DNA from: Lachnospiraceae bacterium
Lineage (GTDB): Bacteria; Bacillota; Clostridia; Lachnospirales; Lachnospiraceae
NCBI GenBank assembly: GCA_009774245.1
Contig: VSNM01000109.1
Location: 1 to 13,462, forward strand
Direction: 5' to 3'
Length of the DNA: 13,462 nt
The notes below the pieces were generated by a model. That model was not told where the DNA came from, ran no database searches, and saw nothing but the letters and a program-made list of their open reading frames with translations. Below, piece after piece: positions 1 to 6,487 of this stretch (positions are counted from its first letter, which is position 1; each line of letters begins with the position of its first letter). A program made the translations under genes and the position numbers.

Positions 1-71
1 ATTTGCAAACTTATAATACTACGAAATGTGCCTTGTGCGTTACTTTTTTTCAAAAGTTGTAAAGTGGTGTT

Positions 72-244
72 ATGATAACAGCGACCTTATCTAAAGATGA
101 AAAGTTGACAGATGAAGAGAAAAAATGCTTGAAGAGGCGAGAAAATATCCGATTACATTTGATGAAGATTCCCCTGAGCTGACACCTGAGATGGAAAAAG
201 CATTTCGTCTGGCTGCAAAAAACAGGAACAGACTAAGAGCATAA
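72..244 (+). pseudogene. Frameshifted small acidic protein gene, possibly antitoxin-like
   Basis: Two short frames join into one plausible protein. The first begins at ATG 72 (MITATLSKDEKLTDEEKK) and runs off frame at a run of six A at 120-125. The second continues from 125 (MLEEARKYPITFDEDSPELT...) to TAA at 242-244. One extra A in the run would fuse them into about 57 residues with no other change. The PITFDEDSPELTPEM core followed by a basic RNRLRA tail resembles short conserved hypothetical proteins of gut Firmicutes, some of which I think of as antitoxin-like. That family link is recollection, and no toxin gene is visible beside it. A -10-like TATAAT lies at 12-17, but any -35 would fall outside the window. 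A good terminator follows at 257-283. Alternatives are a sequencing error in the homopolymer, or reinitiation at ATG 125. Confidence 0.5.
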
Positions 245-256
245 ACTATTTAAACC

Positions 257-283
257 AGAGAACTGATAATCAGTTCTCTTTTT
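257..283 (+). terminator. Intrinsic terminator after the small broken gene
   Basis: AGAGAACTGA, loop TAA, then TCAGTTCTCT forms a perfect 10-bp stem, followed by a run of T ending at 283. It ends transcription of the small gene at 72-244. The last bases of the stem and the T-run (TCTCTTTTT) are also the first bases shared with the repeat copy near 7586. Confidence 0.8.
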
Positions 284-387
284 ATGCACACGGGCGTCCA
301 AAGGAAATATGTCATCAAACCGATAAATCGGTTTGATGACGGGTGCCCGGCGCACGAGTAGGGGAAGATGGCTCTTCCCTACTCGAT
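276..387 (+). repeat. Structured ~110-bp dispersed repeat, copy 1
   Basis: This stretch matches 7586-7695 in order over its whole length, starting CTCTTTTTATGCACACGGGC and ending ACTCGAT. It contains a perfect 14-bp hairpin (GTCATCAAACCGAT, loop AA, then its complement) at 311-340. That hairpin is enclosed by an outer helix between CGGGCGTCC (291-299) and GGGTGCCCG (341-349). A second hairpin, CGAGTAGGGGAAGA with TCTTCCCTACTCG, lies at 355-386. Neither copy encodes a convincing protein. Both lie on the same strand, between a terminator and the start of a gene. Confidence 0.8.
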
Positions 388-407
388 CGTAAAATTTAAC
401 AGGATTT

Positions 408-436
408 TGCAACCGCACGCGGGCAATTCCCTCTTA
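408..436 (+). promoter_or_regulatory. Candidate ECF-type promoter for the sigma operon
   Basis: TGCAACC at 408-414 resembles the AAC-containing -35 elements used by many ECF sigma factors. A possible -10 (CTCTTA) follows after about 16 nt, near 431-436. A short inverted repeat, CCCTCT and AGAGGG, spans 429-448. Autoregulation by the sigma factor encoded downstream would be typical, but this is inference from a single site. No matching element was found before the serpins. Confidence 0.3.
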
Positions 437-489
437 TACCATAGAGGGATAAGTATCCTTTTCTGATTCGAACATAGGAGGAGATCACT

Positions 490-1047
490 TTGGAAGACAA
501 TGAGATTATCGAGCTATATTGGCAGCGCTCACAGCGGGCGATCACGGAGACGGCCGGAAAATACGGCGGACGTCTCCAAACGCTGTCCATGAATATCCTG
601 CACGACCGGCAGGATGCGGAGGAGTGCGTGAACGATACGTACCATGCGACGTGGAATACGCTGCCGCCGCAGAGGCCAAACTACTTTTTTGCATATCTGG
701 CAAAGCTGGCGCGCAACTTTTCGTTTGGAAAATATGATTATTACCATGCACAGAAACGGTGTGTGACTGTCGTGGAGCTGAGCGATGAGATTGAGAACTG
801 TATCCCAGCGCCAAATGACCTGGAGCAAAAGCTGGACAGCAAGGAGATCGGGCGCATTATCAGCGAGTTTCTGTACAGCCAGCCAAAGGAGCTGCGAACC
901 GTATTTGTGCGCCGCTACTGGTATATGGATTCTATCAAGGACATCGCAGGTATGCTTCAGATCAGCGAGAGCAAGGTGAAGTCGATTCTTTTCCGCATGA
1001 GAAATAAACTGCGCAAACACCTGGAGGAGGAGGATATTCATTTATGA
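490..1047 (+). CDS. ECF-type RNA polymerase sigma-70 family factor
   Basis: This 185-residue protein has the two-domain layout of an extracytoplasmic function sigma factor. Region 2 covers about residues 15-85, with the DAEECVNDTY motif at 42-51 and W55. Region 4 covers about 125-178, with a helix-turn-helix in DSIKDIAGMLQISESKVKSI (147-166). It would direct RNA polymerase to a small set of promoters when released by its anti-sigma factor. The start is TTG at 490, chosen because AGGAGG at 476-481 sits 8 nt upstream and no in-frame ATG lies nearby. Its TGA stop overlaps the ATG of the next gene (ATGA at 1044-1047), so the two are translationally coupled. The family call is secure; its target promoters are not shown by the sequence. 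Confidence 0.9.
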   Translation: MEDNEIIELYWQRSQRAITETAGKYGGRLQTLSMNILHDRQDAEECVNDTYHATWNTLPPQRPNYFFAYLAKLARNFSFGKYDYYHAQKRCVTVVELSDEIENCIPAPNDLEQKLDSKEIGRIISEFLYSQPKELRTVFVRRYWYMDSIKDIAGMLQISESKVKSILFRMRNKLRKHLEEEDIHL

Positions 1048-1970
1048 GAGGAAAAGATTTGCTCGAATGCATGGAACAGATTGACGATGCGCTTGTAGAG
1101 GAGGCCCTGGATCCAGCCGCTTTTCCGCGCAGGAAAATAACAGCATCAAAGTGGGGAATGGCGGCGGCATGCGCAGTTGTGCTCGCGATCTCTGCCACCG
1201 TATTCTGGCCGCATCAGAACGGACAGGAGGCATACATAGATGATCAGGATTCGGGAGCCGCAGATACTGCAGCTCCGCCACTGGCAGAGGATACTGCGGC
1301 AACAAACGATACTGGCGGCGGCAATACGGCCGCGGCCAGTGTACAGGATGGTAGTACAATGACAGCCGGCGCCAGTGAAGGCGCGGAAGGCAGCGCTGTG
1401 TCAGGAGACAAGGAGCATGTCAGACAGAATTCTGCGGAGGATGCGGCAGCAAGCAAAGAAGGTGGTGTTGAGACAGCCAAATCAGAGGAGTTGAAAGATG
1501 GGATAACAGAGACGGAAAGCCTGTCGTACACGGTCATCAGCGACTATTATGGTGAGAAAGATGACTTCGTTTACGATTATCCAATTCCGGAGAAGGGAGA
1601 ATTCTTCTGTTACCATTATCTGCAGGAGACAATGAAATACTATGCGGCGCTGGAAGATGTATCTGGAATCACAGATAGCTCAGTAAATATATCCGAGATG
1701 TCAGACAGTCCGATATATGCATATGATGTTGTGATCAACATATATGGCGATGTTGAAAAAGACGGCGAAGTCATTTGCTGTGAACTGGAGAATACCAATG
1801 ATGGCAATGAAAAGATCGAACAGGAGTACCGACGCCTGATCGACCTTGGATATGCCGTGCGGCTTTCCGAGGATTTCCAACTCACAGGAACGTTTACCAA
1901 AGTGGAACTTGACACATTCCAAGCATCGCCGGAGTACGGCTATACCTTCCGGTTTGCGAGTGAATATTAG
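1044..1970 (+). CDS. Membrane-anchored anti-sigma-like protein
   Basis: This 308-residue protein has a short N-terminal cytoplasmic part of about 36 residues (LLECMEQIDDALVEEAL...). One membrane segment follows at about 38-55 (WGMAAACAVVLAISATVF). Next comes a long Ala/Thr/Gly/Ser/Asp-rich linker (about 60-150), then a folded extracytoplasmic domain (about 155-308). The EQIDDALVEEA start plus a single transmembrane helix is the usual arrangement of proteins encoded after ECF sigma factors in Lachnospiraceae. The N-terminus would bind the sigma factor and the outer domain would receive a signal. It overlaps the sigma gene by 4 nt. The stop TAG (1968-1970) shares its bases with the left end of a foldback element. 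I do not recognise the outer domain. The anti-sigma role rests on context and topology. Confidence 0.7.
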   Translation: MRGKDLLECMEQIDDALVEEALDPAAFPRRKITASKWGMAAACAVVLAISATVFWPHQNGQEAYIDDQDSGAADTAAPPLAEDTAATNDTGGGNTAAASVQDGSTMTAGASEGAEGSAVSGDKEHVRQNSAEDAAASKEGGVETAKSEELKDGITETESLSYTVISDYYGEKDDFVYDYPIPEKGEFFCYHYLQETMKYYAALEDVSGITDSSVNISEMSDSPIYAYDVVINIYGDVEKDGEVICCELENTNDGNEKIEQEYRRLIDLGYAVRLSEDFQLTGTFTKVELDTFQASPEYGYTFRFASEY

Positions 1971-2130
1971 AACGTGTTTGAAAAATTATTCCCGCCATCT
2001 GCACGTCCCACTTTGCGCGATATTTGCGCCAAATTCAGGTTACATACCCCACTATGCGCCCTTCATTTGGCACAAATCTCCCACAAATTGTGGCGCACAT
2101 CTGACGGAAAGCATTTTTTAACATGTTCTA
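1968..2130. mobile_element. Foldback (MITE-like) element between anti-sigma and serpin genes
   Basis: The two ends are inverted copies: TAGAACGTGTTTGAAAAAT at 1968 and, read on the other strand from 2130, TAGAACATGTTAAAAAATG. Similarity between the arms continues inward for about 65 nt to ...GCGCCAAAT and ...GTGCCAAAT. Nearly the whole 163 bp therefore folds into one long imperfect hairpin, with many differences being G-T compatible. The flanking dinucleotide is TA on both sides (1968-1969 and 2129-2130), consistent with a TA-targeting transposase such as the IS630/Tc1 type. It has no coding capacity. Its removal would bring serpin 1 to 18 nt from the anti-sigma stop. Alternatively, it is a processed RNA hairpin or an attenuator. 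Confidence 0.65.
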
Positions 2131-2149
2131 GATTAGGAGGAATGATACT

Positions 2150-3580
2150 ATGATAAAAAAAGGACTTTTGATATCATCAGTTATGATAGCAGCAGCATGC
2201 ATTTTTAGCGCCTGTGTCAGCAGAAACAGCGAGGAGCCTAACGGGCAGGGAACCGGACAGAGTGCGGTATCTGCACTGGAAACAGACCGTCCTGAAGAAA
2301 CAAATGTACAGACAGGGGAGCAGAATGTGACAGACACACAAAAGGAGGACAGCCACATGCAGACGAAAGTTGAGAATCTCACAGAAAAGGTAACACAGGA
2401 AATCTGTATTGATTATGCGATTCAATCATATGAAGATGTACAAAACTTTGGATATAAGCTGTTTGCGCAGAATATCAGCGGTCGGAATCCGGTGCTCTCA
2501 CCCGTATCGGCATATCTGGCGCTGTCTATGGCAGGCTGCGGCGCAGACGGCGCGACGGCGGACGAGTTTATCAATGTACTCGGGGGCATGGATGTATTTT
2601 CTGACGACATGATGCGCCATATGCCGCAAAGCGGGGATTTATTAACCCTTTCGTTGTCAAATTCCGCATGGATTGACGACGAGTTTATCGTGGATACAGA
2701 GTGGCTGGGCACGATCAAATCCCTGATGTGTGCGGAGGCATTTCAGGCTGATCTCTCCACAGAGCACGCCATGCGTAGCATGAACGACTGGATTGACAGG
2801 CAGACAAACGGCATGATTGACAAGATGATCGAAAATCCAATGGATAACATGACAAGGCTTGTTCTATTTGACACATTATACTTCAAGGGAAAGTGGGAGA
2901 CGCCTTTTGAGGCGGAGAATACGCGCTTGGAAGACTTTTATACAGATCAGTGGCAGAGTCAGACAGAGCAGGTGGAGATGATGAACCTGTATTGGACTTA
3001 TCTGGACTGTATCTCGACGGATTATGCAGAGGGTGTGATTTTACCGTATCAGAACAACCCCGTGGAGGGCAGTGAAACGCATCAGAGTATTGAGTATCAG
3101 GACGCAGGACTGGCATTTGTAGCGCTGAAACCGACAGATGGCGGGGACATCAGGGATTTATACAGCAAATTGACTGCGGAGAACATAAAAACAATGCTAC
3201 TGAACCGCCAGAATGAGATGGTACATCTAAAGCTTCCGAAATTTGAAGTCACATTTGATAAAGTGCTAAACAATAGCTTATACAATATGGGACTGACTGA
3301 GTGTTTTGATGGCGAAAAGGCAGATTTTAGTAAAATGGGCAAGGCAAAGAGTGGTTATAACCTGTACATCAGCTTGGTGCGTCAGAAGGCAAAAATCATC
3401 GTGGACGAGGAGGGCACGGAAGCCGCTGCTGCGACTGAGATTGACATGAGGGATGGCGCCGGGTACGTTGACAATCCCAAAGAACTTTACTTTAATGAGC
3501 CGTTTCTGTACATGATCATGGATATGGAGCGGGAGCTGCCGCTTTTTATTGGCATTATGGACAATCCGAAGGGGGAATGA
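2150..3580 (+). CDS. Lipoprotein serpin (serine/cysteine protease inhibitor) 1
   Basis: This 476-residue protein starts with a lipoprotein signal peptide ending IFSAC (Cys22), a polar linker to about residue 90, then a full-length serpin domain. Family hallmarks are NPVLSPVSAYLALSMAG near the start, YFKGKWETPF at about 244-253, the hinge EEGTEAAAAT at 420-429, and FNEPF near the C-terminus. Serpins trap target proteases by inserting the cleaved reactive-centre loop into a beta sheet. The all-small hinge with Thr at P14 and Ala at P12-P9 is the inhibitory type. By alpha-1-antitrypsin spacing the scissile bond lies near Gly436-Ala437, but the loop is about 4 residues longer, so P1 is uncertain. 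AGGAGG at 2135-2140 lies 9 nt before the ATG. The protein would be lipid-anchored outside the cell. The next gene overlaps its stop region and is a paralogue. Confidence 0.92.
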   Translation: MIKKGLLISSVMIAAACIFSACVSRNSEEPNGQGTGQSAVSALETDRPEETNVQTGEQNVTDTQKEDSHMQTKVENLTEKVTQEICIDYAIQSYEDVQNFGYKLFAQNISGRNPVLSPVSAYLALSMAGCGADGATADEFINVLGGMDVFSDDMMRHMPQSGDLLTLSLSNSAWIDDEFIVDTEWLGTIKSLMCAEAFQADLSTEHAMRSMNDWIDRQTNGMIDKMIENPMDNMTRLVLFDTLYFKGKWETPFEAENTRLEDFYTDQWQSQTEQVEMMNLYWTYLDCISTDYAEGVILPYQNNPVEGSETHQSIEYQDAGLAFVALKPTDGGDIRDLYSKLTAENIKTMLLNRQNEMVHLKLPKFEVTFDKVLNNSLYNMGLTECFDGEKADFSKMGKAKSGYNLYISLVRQKAKIIVDEEGTEAAAATEIDMRDGAGYVDNPKELYFNEPFLYMIMDMERELPLFIGIMDNPKGE

Positions 3581-3582
3581 TT

Positions 3583-4950
3583 ATGAGAAGAAAACATATT
3601 TTTATGACAGCTGCAATTATGACAGCCGCGTGTCTTTTCGGTGCATGCGGAGAGACGGAAAACATAGGCACGTTTCCGACACAGACAGACGAGGTCAGGC
3701 AGGAAGAATCAACTGGCAATGGCGAGAAGGAGGAGAAGAAAATGGAATCAGAAACAGCAGAAACGACAGACATAACAGGACAGACAGCACAGGGCGTTAC
3801 AATCGATTACAATATCGAATCTTATGAGAGCGTGCAGAATTTTAGCCATGATCTGCTCATGCAGTGTATTCAGGACAAAAATCCGGTGCTCTCGCCAGTA
3901 TCCGCGTATCTGGCGCTCACCATGGCTGGCTGCGGTGCGGATGGAACAACTAAGGAGGAATTTTACAGCGTACTCGGAAATGACATGATGGCATTATCTG
4001 ACGATATGATGAACACACTTCCGGCTAAGGGGGATTTGTTGAATTTGTCCATCGCGGATTCTGCGTGGATTGATGATGAAATGATTGTGGACGATACCTG
4101 GGTTGGCACAGTAAGCTCGCTGATGGACGCGGAGGTCTTTCAGACAGATCTTTCCACGGAGAAAACGATGCGCGAGATCAATCAATGGATTGACAACAGG
4201 ACAAATGGGCTGATCGATCAAATGCTGGAAAAGCCCTTGGACGAGGCGGCACGGCTTGCGCTGTTTAACACGATATATTTTAAGGGAAAATGGGAGATTC
4301 CTTTCAAGGCATTTGACACGCGCAAGGAGGATTTTTATACAGATCGGGAGCAGAGTGCGGCAGAGCAGGTGGACATGATGAATCTATATCTGACTGATTT
4401 GGATTATGTTGCAAATGATTTTGCGGAGGGAGTGATCCTGCCATATCAAAGAAATGATGACCAGGAAGGCAGTGATACGCTGGCTTTTATCGCACTAAAG
4501 CCCACGGGAGGCAGTGATGTCAGGGAGATGTATAACAGATTGACCGGCGAGGTCGTGGCTGATATTTTAGTCAATAAGAAGACTGAACTAGTCAATTTGA
4601 AACTGCCCAAATTTGAAATCACATTTGACATGGAGTTGAATGAGGTGCTGTCCAGCATGGGGCTGTCAGAATGCTTTGACATGGAAAAAGCCAACTTTAA
4701 CCAGATGGGTAAGACGCAGAGCGGCGACAATCTGTACATCAGCCTGGTGCGCCAGAAGGCAAAAATCATCGTGGATGAGGAGGGCACTGAGGCTGCCGCT
4801 GTGACAGAGGCGATTATGGCGTGCGGAGCCGCGATGGAACCGCAGGAGCCTAAGGAAGTATATTTTAATGAACCATTTGTTTATATGATTATGGATATGG
4901 ACAAGGAGATACCGTTATTTGTCGGGATTCTTGACAATCCTGATTTATAG
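3583..4950 (+). CDS. Lipoprotein serpin (serine/cysteine protease inhibitor) 2
   Basis: This is a tandem paralogue of the preceding serpin with the same architecture: a signal peptide ending LFGAC (Cys22), a polar linker and a complete serpin domain. Shared blocks include NPVLSPVSAYLAL, FKGKWE, VRQKAKIIVDEEGTEAAA and YFNEPF. The hinge is EEGTEAAAVT (399-408), of inhibitory type. The reactive loop that follows (EAIMACGAAMEP...) differs from serpin 1 (EIDMRDGAGYVD...), so the protease target probably differs. Spacing places P1 near Gly415, with Cys414 at P2, but P1 is uncertain. I prefer the start at 3583 because GGGGGA at 3571-3576 is 6 nt upstream. The alternative ATG at 3577 overlaps the serpin 1 TGA (ATGA) but is too close to that site. 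Coupled translation with serpin 1 is likely. A second miniature element begins just after the stop. Confidence 0.92.
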   Translation: MRRKHIFMTAAIMTAACLFGACGETENIGTFPTQTDEVRQEESTGNGEKEEKKMESETAETTDITGQTAQGVTIDYNIESYESVQNFSHDLLMQCIQDKNPVLSPVSAYLALTMAGCGADGTTKEEFYSVLGNDMMALSDDMMNTLPAKGDLLNLSIADSAWIDDEMIVDDTWVGTVSSLMDAEVFQTDLSTEKTMREINQWIDNRTNGLIDQMLEKPLDEAARLALFNTIYFKGKWEIPFKAFDTRKEDFYTDREQSAAEQVDMMNLYLTDLDYVANDFAEGVILPYQRNDDQEGSDTLAFIALKPTGGSDVREMYNRLTGEVVADILVNKKTELVNLKLPKFEITFDMELNEVLSSMGLSECFDMEKANFNQMGKTQSGDNLYISLVRQKAKIIVDEEGTEAAAVTEAIMACGAAMEPQEPKEVYFNEPFVYMIMDMDKEIPLFVGILDNPDL

Positions 4951-4958
4951 TATCTTCT
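4951..4958. repeat. Target site duplication, left copy (TATCTTCT)
   Basis: The eight bases TATCTTCT directly after the serpin 2 stop codon are repeated exactly at 5102-5109, immediately outside the inverted ends of the element at 4959-5101. This is the expected footprint of transposition. Confidence 0.85.
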
Positions 4959-5101
4959 GTTACTTTTCACACCCACGCCAAAGTAGTGGGAATCATGCGC
5001 CAAAATGCTTGCCTTTTAGCATTTTGTGTGCAAAATCTGTTATAATTCACACCTCATTAACTCATAAGCTGATAAAAACTGGCATAGGTGTGAATTGTAA
5101 C
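4959..5101. mobile_element. 143-bp MITE with 22-bp inverted ends and 8-bp target duplication
   Basis: The left end begins GTTACTTTTCACACC. The right end, read on the other strand, begins GTTACAATTCACACC. The two match over 22 bp with a few differences, ending in GCCA. Outside both ends lies the identical octamer TATCTTCT. There is no coding capacity, so it depends on a transposase elsewhere. An 8-bp duplication fits several IS families (for example IS256, ISL3 or IS66 types); I cannot assign one. Inside is a hairpin GCGCCAAAATGCT/AGCATTTTGTGTGC at 4997-5031, which may weakly terminate serpin transcription. A third copy of the end sequence starts at 5038 (GTTATAATTCACACCT) and forms a smaller inverted unit with the right end. 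Confidence 0.82.
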
Positions 5102-5109
5102 TATCTTCT
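5102..5109. repeat. Target site duplication, right copy (TATCTTCT)
   Basis: This is the exact copy of 4951-4958 on the far side of the MITE. The following bases to 5229 are AT-rich. Apart from the AGGAGG (5215-5220) of the next gene, I see no clear promoter or hairpin there. Confidence 0.85.
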
Positions 5110-5229
5110 CATTTAATAAAAGATTTTATATTTTATATATTCTATTCCGCCTGATTTTCTGATAAAATAAATGCAATGATTTTTTGATCATCAAACAATC
5201 TGCGGCAGCAGGACAGGAGGAATGAACAT

Positions 5230-6474
5230 ATGGCAGTAATCAGACCATTTCAGGCATACAGACCAAGGAAGGGGCTTGAGGAGAAGATAGCGGCGCTCCC
5301 CTATGATGTATACAACAGGGAGGAGGCGTGTGAGGCGGTGAAGGGCAATCCGCTTTCCTTTCTGAACATCGACAGAGCAGAGACGCAGTTTGACAGCAGC
5401 GTCGATACATATGCGGATGAAGTGTATCAGAAGGCGCATGATTTGCTGTGGGACAGGATACAGCGGGGGGATTTTATCCAGGAGGACAAGCCGGTTTATT
5501 ATATTTATGAACTCACGATGGACGGGCGCGTGCAGACAGGAATCGTGGCGTGTGCGAGTGTCGATGATTACCAGAATCAGGTGATCAGGAAACATGAAAA
5601 TACACGCGCTGACAAGGAGTTGGACCGCATTCGGCATGTGGAGGCGTGCGAGGCGCAGACCGGACCGATCTTCCTCGCATACAGGGCGAACGATACGCTC
5701 AGGGAGATCATTGCAAAAACAAAAAAAGCACCGGCGCTCTATGATTTTGTGGCGGAGGATGGTATCACGCACAGAGTCTGGTGTATCTGTGATGATGCGG
5801 ATATCGCCTCGATTCAGCATACTTTTGAAGGGATTTCGCAGATCTACATTGCGGATGGACACCATCGCTGCGCGTCTGCCGTCAAGGTGGGATTGAAGAA
5901 ACGGGCAGAAAATCCAGGTTACACGGGTGCGGAAGAATTTAATTATTTCCTGTCCGTCCTGTTTGCCGATGAAGAGCTGATGATCATGGATTACAACAGG
6001 GTTGTGACGGACTTGAACGGGCTTTCGCCGGCGCAGTTTTTGGAGGATGTCAGCAAGGTCTGCCATCTTGTCTCCAAGGATACAGTCTGTCAAAGACCTG
6101 CGCATAAGGGACAGTTGTCTCTGTTGGTTGATGATACATGGTATCTGCTGGAGATAAAGGATGAATACAAGAGTACCGATCCTGTGGACGGACTTGACGT
6201 GGCAGTGCTCCAAAACCATATTATGTCCCCGATCCTTGGCATTGCTGATCCTAAGACAGATAAGCGCATTGATTTCGTGGGCGGTATTCGCGGGATCAAA
6301 GAGCTGGAGCGGAGGGTGCAGACGGACTGCATGGCCGCGTTTGCCATGTATCCGACTTCCATACACGAGCTTTTCCGTGTTGCCGACGCCAATATGCTGA
6401 TGCCGCCTAAGTCTACCTGGTTTGAGCCAAAACTCAGAAGCGGGTTGTTTATTCATGTGATCAGGGAAACGTGA
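5230..6474 (+). CDS. DUF1015 family protein
   Basis: This 414-residue protein matches the DUF1015 family over its length. It has the N-terminal block RPFQAYRPRKGLEEKIAALPYDV, the motif KHENTRADKELDR near 121-133, and the strongly conserved YIADGHHRCASA at about 206-217. It ends with PKSTWFEPKLRSGLF, typical of the family. The reaction is not established to my knowledge. In other Clostridia the family is often found beside serine biosynthesis genes (serA, serC), and none are present here. The protein appears cytoplasmic, with no signal peptide or membrane segment. AGGAGG at 5215-5220 lies 9 nt before the ATG. The MscS channel gene starts 13 nt after its stop, so the two are probably cotranscribed. 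Confidence 0.88.
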   Translation: MAVIRPFQAYRPRKGLEEKIAALPYDVYNREEACEAVKGNPLSFLNIDRAETQFDSSVDTYADEVYQKAHDLLWDRIQRGDFIQEDKPVYYIYELTMDGRVQTGIVACASVDDYQNQVIRKHENTRADKELDRIRHVEACEAQTGPIFLAYRANDTLREIIAKTKKAPALYDFVAEDGITHRVWCICDDADIASIQHTFEGISQIYIADGHHRCASAVKVGLKKRAENPGYTGAEEFNYFLSVLFADEELMIMDYNRVVTDLNGLSPAQFLEDVSKVCHLVSKDTVCQRPAHKGQLSLLVDDTWYLLEIKDEYKSTDPVDGLDVAVLQNHIMSPILGIADPKTDKRIDFVGGIRGIKELERRVQTDCMAAFAMYPTSIHELFRVADANMLMPPKSTWFEPKLRSGLFIHVIRET

Positions 6475-6487
6475 AAAGGAGTTCATA

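Noticed and set aside
233..418. A 61-codon minus-strand frame sharing YRFDDIFPL-ARVHKKR with the frame at 7411-7785
   Set aside because: The shared peptide comes only from the conserved hairpin repeat. There is no ribosome site, and helix-preserving changes explain the conservation better than coding.
529..1041. A 170-codon minus-strand frame inside the sigma gene
   Set aside because: It is antisense to the sigma factor with clear domains and lacks any start signal.
1846..2121. A 91-codon plus-strand frame running from the anti-sigma gene into the foldback element
   Set aside because: It overlaps the end of a real gene in another frame and its second half is the foldback sequence. No ribosome site.
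5191..6486. A 431-codon open frame antisense to the DUF1015 gene
   Set aside because: It mirrors the codon bias of the real gene, has no recognisable domain and no good ribosome site. The plus-strand protein matches a known family end to end.
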